The notes beneath the pieces were generated by a model that saw only the letters and a program-made list of their open reading frames with translations, did not search any database and had not been told where the DNA came from. A stretch of DNA of 18,799 bases from an uncultured Bdellovibrio sp. (GTDB lineage: Bacteria > Bdellovibrionota > Bdellovibrionia > Bdellovibrionales > Bdellovibrionaceae), in the NCBI RefSeq assembly GCF_946478835.1, contig NZ_CAMLDV010000063.1, positions 1-18,799 on the forward strand, read 5' to 3'. This document shows positions 14,678 through 18,799 of this stretch, piece by piece; position 1 is the first letter of the stretch; each line of letters starts with the position of its first letter. The position numbers and the translations under genes were made by a program.

Positions 14678-15303
14678 AATGTAAATACCAATCCACCTGA
14701 TAAGAAGGTGCCGTTAAATTGCCCGGAAGAGAGCAAATGAATGTGGTTTTTTAAACCAGCTTCAATGAAGAATCCAGTGTTTTCAAAAATATCAAAGAAC
14801 CGTGCACCTAATACCAACTGGTAATCAAGCGAAAGAGCAGATTTGCTGTTGGTCTGTTTGAAAAAAACTCCCAGTCCGACACCTGCGCCAAAATATAACG
14901 GAAAGCGCGAGCCCGCATCGGGAAATGTGAGGAGCGGCATGAAAGAAAGTTTCGAAGGATTTTCTCCCGGCAAATCAAACTCCGCATAGTCGATGCGCAA
15001 ATTCAAATCCATGGAGTTTTGCCACTCGCCCACGCGGTAAGTGACTCCGAAAGTATTTCCGCCCACGTCGTCTTGCTGACCGTTTTTACCCCAATCGTAA
15101 GATTGTGAGGACATGTAACGGCCAAAATGCAGAGCTAAAAAGTGATCCGTGGGACCGGGATTTCCCGCCTGGTAACTTTGTGCGGGATCACGTTTTTGAA
15201 AGTAACGAGCGGCAGCGTCGCGGCCGACCACAGGTTGTGACTCTTGTGCTAAAGCAGCGGACCCCATCAGCAAGGGCAAAATCAATGATAGAAAAGTCTT
15301 CAC
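14674..15303 (-). CDS. Putative outer-membrane beta-barrel protein
   Basis: An exported protein of about 209 residues, family not recognised. The second of two in-frame GTG codons (15303) is preferred, because GAGG lies five bases before it and it yields MKTFLSLILPLLMGSAALA, a clean signal peptide cleaved before QES. The GTG at 15309 overlaps that site. The mature part has a polar N-terminal stretch (to about 50) and then beta strands (HFLALHFGRYMSS, TFGVTYRVGEW, LNLRIDYAEF, FPLYFGAGVGLGVFF, LDYQLVLGARFF, TGFFIEAGLK) ending FLSGGLVFTF, the typical C-terminal Phe of a barrel. The stop overlaps the TTG of the RsmB-like gene, so the two are co-transcribed. Confidence 0.75.
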   Translation of the reverse strand: MKTFLSLILPLLMGSAALAQESQPVVGRDAAARYFQKRDPAQSYQAGNPGPTDHFLALHFGRYMSSQSYDWGKNGQQDDVGGNTFGVTYRVGEWQNSMDLNLRIDYAEFDLPGENPSKLSFMPLLTFPDAGSRFPLYFGAGVGLGVFFKQTNSKSALSLDYQLVLGARFFDIFENTGFFIEAGLKNHIHLLSSGQFNGTFLSGGLVFTF

Positions 15304-15348
15304 ACGCACCTCATTTTCTGCCCTTTATTCTATCCAGTTTTTAGCTCG

Positions 15349-15387
15349 CTAGGTAAGTCTAATGACGCGTGCAGTTATTAGACCTAG
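15349..15387. promoter_or_regulatory. Dyad or leader hairpin upstream of nrdR
   Basis: GTCTAATGAC (15357-15366) and GTTATTAGAC (15374-15383) pair over 10 positions with one G-U, around a 7-base loop. CTAG (15349-15352 and 15384-15387) can extend the stem past a GTAA bulge. No T-run follows. It could be an operator or leader RNA, and it does not match the ACACWATATWGTGT NrdR box. Confidence 0.4.
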
Positions 15388-15452
15388 ACACGTTGACTCC
15401 CCAGGGCCGCATCCCTAATCTCCAGGCAGCTTTTAGGACGGGACCAAAGACT

Positions 15453-16034
15453 ATGAAATGCCCCTTTTGTGGACATGCAGACGACAGAGTTTTAGATACT
15501 CGAGTGCAGAAAGATGGCAGCATCCGCCGCCGTCGTGAATGTCTTGAGTGCAAAGCTCGTTTCTCGACAGTCGAGACGATCATGCTCGCCTTCCCGTTCA
15601 TCATTAAAAAAGACGGACGCCGCGAACCTTTTAGCAAAGAAAAAATCTTAAAAGGTCTTCAAGCTGCCTGCCAAAAACGTCCTGTGAGCTTGGCACAGAT
15701 TGATGCCGTGGTGGAAAGAATCTCTTCCTGGGTTGTGAACCGCGGAGAGAGTGAAATTTCATCTCGTCTTATCGGCAAAAAAGTCATGGCGGAATTAAAA
15801 CAACTCGACGACGTGGCTTACATCCGCTTTGCGAGTGTGTACCGCACCTTCAAAGACGTCCAAGAGTTTGTGGAGACACTGGAAGACGCCGAACTGCTTG
15901 ATTTTGTCGATGCAAATAATCCACAATTAAGTCTCACAGCGATGAACTTTGTAGAAAACGAAAAGAAACCAAATGAAACTGACAGCAAGACGACAAGCCC
16001 GCGAACTCGCACTCCAAATCCTCTTTCAAACTGA
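15453..16034 (+). CDS. nrdR: Transcriptional repressor NrdR with extended C-terminus
   Basis: NrdR represses ribonucleotide reductase genes in response to nucleotide levels. The ATG at 15453 gives the usual start MKCPFCGHADDRVLDTR. The open frame reaches further upstream, but those residues do not fit the family. The zinc ribbon uses C3, C6, C30 and C33 with a basic SIRRRREC between. An ATP-cone domain follows (about 45-140), containing KKDGRREPFSKEKI and YIRFASVYRTFKDVQEF. The 193 residues exceed the usual 150 or so. The last 20-odd residues come from the 62 bp shared with the nusB start in another frame and are low in complexity. Order with nusB is a common bacterial arrangement. Confidence 0.95.
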   Translation: MKCPFCGHADDRVLDTRVQKDGSIRRRRECLECKARFSTVETIMLAFPFIIKKDGRREPFSKEKILKGLQAACQKRPVSLAQIDAVVERISSWVVNRGESEISSRLIGKKVMAELKQLDDVAYIRFASVYRTFKDVQEFVETLEDAELLDFVDANNPQLSLTAMNFVENEKKPNETDSKTTSPRTRTPNPLSN

Positions 16035-16380
16035 GTTCGCACCTCAGATCAGCTACCAAACATTCCTCGATGTTTTTGAGCAGACTGTCGATCCAGAAGT
16101 GATCGATTACGCCGATCTTTTGGTCACGGGCGTGCAATCGAATAAAGTCGCTGTGGATTCCAAAATTCAAGCGTCGAGTGCTCACTGGAAAGTCGAGCGC
16201 ATGGCCACGATTGATCGCAATATCTTGCGCATCGCTGTTTACGAAATGAAATTTGCCAAAGATCCCATCAAAGAAAACATCGCCATCAACGAAGCCGTTG
16301 AGATTGCGAAAAAATACGGAACGACAGAGTCTGCCAGTTTCGTGAATGGTCTTCTTGATCAAGTGAGCAAGGTGCACTAA
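15973..16380 (+). CDS. nusB: Transcription antitermination factor NusB
   Basis: NusB, with NusE (ribosomal protein S10), binds boxA RNA and supports antitermination of rRNA transcription. The 135 residues are standard. The arginine-rich N-terminus TARRQARELALQILFQTEF (4-22) and the C-terminal NIAINEAVEIAKKYG followed by TTESASFVNGLLDQV are hallmarks. The ATG lies inside the nrdR frame with only a weak AAAAG ribosome site, so it probably depends on translation of nrdR. Its TAA overlaps the ATG of the next gene as TAATG. Confidence 0.96.
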   Translation: MKLTARRQARELALQILFQTEFAPQISYQTFLDVFEQTVDPEVIDYADLLVTGVQSNKVAVDSKIQASSAHWKVERMATIDRNILRIAVYEMKFAKDPIKENIAINEAVEIAKKYGTTESASFVNGLLDQVSKVH

Positions 16381-16832
16381 TGGCCATAAGCGTGCTTTCC
16401 CAAGCCAGCGCTCTGAATCCCGGTTCTGACCTTTGGATCGTGCCTGACTTGGAAAAGTCGCAGTGGACTGCCAAGCTTGATTGGTATTTGAATTTTCAAA
16501 TCTGCAAAGCCTCTCGTCATCACACACACTCTCTTCCCGCTTATCTCAAAGAAGTTTTGGTTGAAACGGAACTTGAGAAAAAATCTTTAAGATCCAAAGA
16601 CACGGCTCCACTGATGATCGCTTCTTCAGAGTTGCTTCCCAACAAGTGGGTTGTGATTTTGCCATGGCAAGGAGACTTATCTGCATGGACGTCTCAGGTT
16701 TTCGAGATTTGGCAAAAGTTGAAAGAGCCCACAATGCGTGTTTTTCTGCCACCTGGACAAAGCACAGGAAACTTACAACTGGCGTGGAAAACCCATCACG
16801 AAGTGCAAGACTTCACCGTCGTTCTTGATTAG
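16380..16832 (+). CDS. Unknown cytoplasmic protein coupled to nusB
   Basis: A 150-residue protein with no signal peptide or membrane segment and no recognised family. It is rich in Trp (8) and has segments such as GSDLWIVPDLEKSQW (15-29) and PNKWVVILPWQGDLSAW (86-102) that suggest an alpha/beta fold. Start and stop overlap as TAATG with nusB, so it is very likely translated from the same message by termination-reinitiation. Position suggests a role linked to nrdR/nusB functions, but nothing in the sequence says what it does. Confidence 0.75.
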   Translation: MAISVLSQASALNPGSDLWIVPDLEKSQWTAKLDWYLNFQICKASRHHTHSLPAYLKEVLVETELEKKSLRSKDTAPLMIASSELLPNKWVVILPWQGDLSAWTSQVFEIWQKLKEPTMRVFLPPGQSTGNLQLAWKTHHEVQDFTVVLD

Positions 16833-16882
16833 CAGCAATTAAATTCCTCACTGTATTTTACCGTCCGGCCCCGATGGTCGCG

Positions 16883-16911
16883 TTTACTTGCCTGTTCCGG
16901 GTTTTTAAAAT
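16883..16911 (+). promoter_or_regulatory. Possible promoter of the small secreted protein gene
   Basis: TTTACT (16883-16888) and TAAAAT (16906-16911) with 17 bp between resemble a sigma-70 promoter (4/6 and 5/6). This would give a leader of about 43 bases before the ATG at 16961. Confidence 0.4.
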
Positions 16912-16960
16912 CTTGTTAAGAGCATCACGCTCGACACGCGAAAAAAATCGGGAGGGACTC

Positions 16961-17320
16961 ATGAAAACTCTATCTCTACTTTTTGCTTCCATTATCTTTT
17001 GTCTGATCACAAACAGCGCTCATGCCCAGGGTGAACAGTCGACCGAAGGAGGACAGGGTTCACTGCCGAACATTTTCTCTGACGAAACGATGACGTTGCC
17101 GGATTTTGCGGAAAGACTTTTAACTCCGAATTCCGACTCACAACCTGGAACCCAAACTTATACGTGCCGAGCTTGGACAACATGCCCCGGAGGCTATCGT
17201 ATCTCCTGTTGGTCGCGTGGTTATCGCTGTTATTCAGAAGTCACTCCTGGATATCGCGTTTACTGTAGTGCGACTTCCAGATCCGGATACACAAAATACT
17301 GGGTTTACTATTGCTACTGA
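16961..17320 (+). CDS. Small secreted cysteine- and tyrosine-rich protein
   Basis: A 119-residue secreted protein. The ATG at 16961, with GGGAGG before it, gives a good signal peptide (MKTLSLLFASIIFCLITNSAHA, cleavage after A22). A longer upstream frame is not needed. The mature part has an acidic, low-complexity stretch (about 23-65) and then a C-terminal domain with six cysteines (69, 75, 83, 90, 102, 118) and many Tyr, Trp, Arg and Gly residues, such as CRAWTTCPGGYRISC and VYYCY at the end. The even cysteine count suggests three disulphides. No family was recognised. A role as a secreted or surface-attached effector, or as a structural protein, is open. Confidence 0.78.
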   Translation: MKTLSLLFASIIFCLITNSAHAQGEQSTEGGQGSLPNIFSDETMTLPDFAERLLTPNSDSQPGTQTYTCRAWTTCPGGYRISCWSRGYRCYSEVTPGYRVYCSATSRSGYTKYWVYYCY

Positions 17321-17429
17321 AATCCTCTATTCACGGCGGCCTGGAATTTCGTCTAGGTCGTCATTAGCTCACTGTCTTGCTTGATTAAACTGTCACTTCT
17401 CCTCAGAATAAAACTTAAGGGGAACGTGC

Positions 17430-17987
17430 ATGGAAAAATTATCTCAATCTTTAGTTTCAAAATTCACAAAGTTGCAAAGACGTTTTGAGTCTTTCTTGGA
17501 CAACGATTTTGAAAATAAAGTGGAAGAGACAGAACGCAATCAAACAAGTTTTGAAGCCTCTCGCGATGTCTCTTTGGTTCGTGGTCTTTCACAAGGTTTA
17601 CCGGAAGATCATATTGATCGCGCGATTGTCGTGTTTTCGCGTTTGGCGATGATGTTTGATGCGGGAGTTTTATTGGAAAATCACGACAGCCAATGGAAAG
17701 CCCAGGCTTATTTCCATAAAGGCGTCAGTCAGCTTTTAAAGAACAACGGCAAAACCGTTGTGAAACTTCCCGACATGACTTTGATGTCCGTTCTTAAAAC
17801 GGATTCACGTTCGATGCTTGAAAAAATGCAGTTGCAACATCTTGATCCGGATCACAAGACAACATGCCTCGTGATTAAAGCAAGCCCCGACTTCGCGTTT
17901 ATTTTATTTTCCGGAATGGCGGACTTGTGGCTCAAAGAACATATCGAAAACGTGCGCCGTTCCCTTATCAATGGATTTGCTGACTAA
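17430..17987 (+). CDS. Unknown cytoplasmic protein upstream of and coupled to ppsR
   Basis: A 185-residue protein without signal peptide or membrane segment. The N-terminal part (about 1-60) is charged and probably helical or coiled. The rest looks alpha/beta, with DRAIVVFSRLAMMFDAGVLL (63-82) and TTCLVIKASPDFAFILFSG (144-162). No family was recognised. The ATG has AAGGGG seven bases upstream, the best ribosome site in this region. Its TAA overlaps the ATG of ppsR (TAATG), so the pair is very likely co-translated. Confidence 0.8.
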   Translation: MEKLSQSLVSKFTKLQRRFESFLDNDFENKVEETERNQTSFEASRDVSLVRGLSQGLPEDHIDRAIVVFSRLAMMFDAGVLLENHDSQWKAQAYFHKGVSQLLKNNGKTVVKLPDMTLMSVLKTDSRSMLEKMQLQHLDPDHKTTCLVIKASPDFAFILFSGMADLWLKEHIENVRRSLINGFAD

Positions 17988-18799
17988 TGAGCGAAAACGA
18001 AAACAAAACCTACACGATTTATATTCTTTCAGACAGTACAGGCGAAACGGCGGCGACCATGATTCGGGCCGCCTTGGTTCAGTACTCTACCAAAGACATC
18101 AATATGATTCGTTGTAAGAACGTGCGCACAGAAACTCAAGCCGAAGCGGTCATTGAAGAATGTTTTGAGCGCCGGGGAATGCTTGCCTATACGGTGGCGA
18201 GCCAACAGCTTCGCAATAAAATTCGCGAAATGGCTTCGGGTAAAGGCATTCCTTATTTTGATTTGCTCGGCCCTCTTCTTAGCACTTTGGATGTGTTTTT
18301 TGGTGAGCACTCTGAATCCCACGTCGGTGCTCTTCGTGCGGTGGATGAAAGATACTTTAAGCGCATTGAGGCAATTGAGTACACCGTGAAACATGACGAC
18401 GGAAAAACTTTTGCGGAATTAGACAAAGCTGACATCGTGTTGGTGGGAATTTCCCGCACAAGTAAAACTCCTTTGTCGATTTTCTTAAGTCACAAAGGTT
18501 GGAAGGTCGCAAACGTTCCTTTGGTTTTAGATACTCCCCTGCCGGAAGAATTATTTAAAATTGATCAGCGCCGTATTGTCGGATTGATTATCGATATGGA
18601 TTCCCTGCAAAGAATTCGTAAGAGCCGTCTTGAAAAGTTCGGACAAGATCCGGGTGGTGAATACGCTTCGATGGCTCATATCGCAAAAGAAATTGAATAT
18701 GCTGAAAAAATCTTTAAGCAGAACCGCCGCTGGCCCGTGTTCAACGTGACCGAGCGTGCTCTAGAAGAAAATGCGAGCGAGATTGTTCGTATTATCGCC
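17987..18799 (+). CDS. ppsR: PEP synthetase regulatory protein (PpsR-type kinase/pyrophosphorylase), 3' end missing
   Basis: The frame is open from the ATG at 17987 to the right edge (271 codons), so the C-terminus lies outside the window. The protein begins MSENENKTYTIYILSDSTGETA, the typical start of the DUF299/PSRP family. It carries the P-loop GISRTSKTPLS (154-164), and the downstream LIIDMDSLQRIRKSR and YASMAHIAKEIEYAEKIF are further family features. Members phosphorylate (with ADP) and dephosphorylate (with phosphate) PEP synthase or pyruvate phosphate dikinase, switching the enzyme between gluconeogenic and inactive states. Family length is about 270-280, so little is missing. Start overlaps the upstream gene by one base. 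Confidence 0.95.
   Translation, partial: MSENENKTYTIYILSDSTGETAATMIRAALVQYSTKDINMIRCKNVRTETQAEAVIEECFERRGMLAYTVASQQLRNKIREMASGKGIPYFDLLGPLLSTLDVFFGEHSESHVGALRAVDERYFKRIEAIEYTVKHDDGKTFAELDKADIVLVGISRTSKTPLSIFLSHKGWKVANVPLVLDTPLPEELFKIDQRRIVGLIIDMDSLQRIRKSRLEKFGQDPGGEYASMAHIAKEIEYAEKIFKQNRRWPVFNVTERALEENASEIVRIIA

Noticed and set aside
15369..15452. A 28-codon N-terminal extension of nrdR
   Set aside because: NrdR proteins begin at MKCPFCG, and the upstream codons cross the leader hairpin and encode nothing family-like.
15934..16527. A 197-codon open frame on the minus strand
   Set aside because: It is antisense to nusB and its neighbours, which are secure, and its sequence resembles no protein.
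16874..16960. A 29-codon N-terminal extension of the small secreted protein
   Set aside because: It would bury the signal peptide. The ATG at 16961 has a strong ribosome site and the extension covers the likely promoter.

Overview
The window looks like chromosomal DNA of a Gram-negative, probably predatory, bacterium of the Bdellovibrio type. This is inferred from moderate GC, several signal-peptide-bearing outer-membrane beta-barrel genes of no widely known family, phage-fibre-like surface proteins, a lipoprotein-processing gene, and the chromosomal housekeeping set hisS, lgt, nrdR, nusB and ppsR. No species assignment is proven here. No tRNA, rRNA, CRISPR array, transposase or integrase gene was seen.

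Layout. 1-1634 (+): the 3' part of a repetitive tail-fibre-like surface protein, cut by the window edge. 1642-4541 (-): a four-gene operon reading DUF3299 lipobox-free anchored protein, ZrgA/DUF2796 periplasmic protein, ABC ATPase and FtsX/MacB-type permease, resembling a compact Zrg zinc-uptake system. 4656-5906 (+): hisS with its own promoter and a strong terminator. 6119-7957 (+): a secreted papain-like cysteine peptidase with an EF-hand-like loop and a fibronectin type III domain. 8001-9827 (-): an AT-rich accessory cassette made of a lipoprotein with a C-terminal DUF6973-like domain, split by an apparent one-base frameshift, and a small membrane protein overlapping its 3' end. 9945-10120: two perfect 36-bp inverted arms around 104 bp that hold the lgt terminator. 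10136-11194 (-): lgt. 11278-12036 (+), 12051-12791 (-) and 12891-13442 (-): secreted or outer-membrane proteins of unknown role. 13490-14677 (-): an RsmB-type rRNA m5C methyltransferase, overlapping an upstream beta-barrel gene (14674-15303, -). 15453-16832 (+): nrdR, nusB and an unknown gene, tightly overlapping. 16961-17320 (+): a small secreted cysteine- and tyrosine-rich protein. 17430-18799 (+): an unknown cytoplasmic protein coupled to ppsR, which runs off the window end.

The points most worth following are the 36-bp inverted-repeat element enclosing a terminator, the frameshifted DUF6973-like lipoprotein with its coupled membrane protein, the reduced Zrg-like operon that lacks the usual long histidine-rich stretch, and a leader that could hide the ribosome binding site of the 12791 gene.
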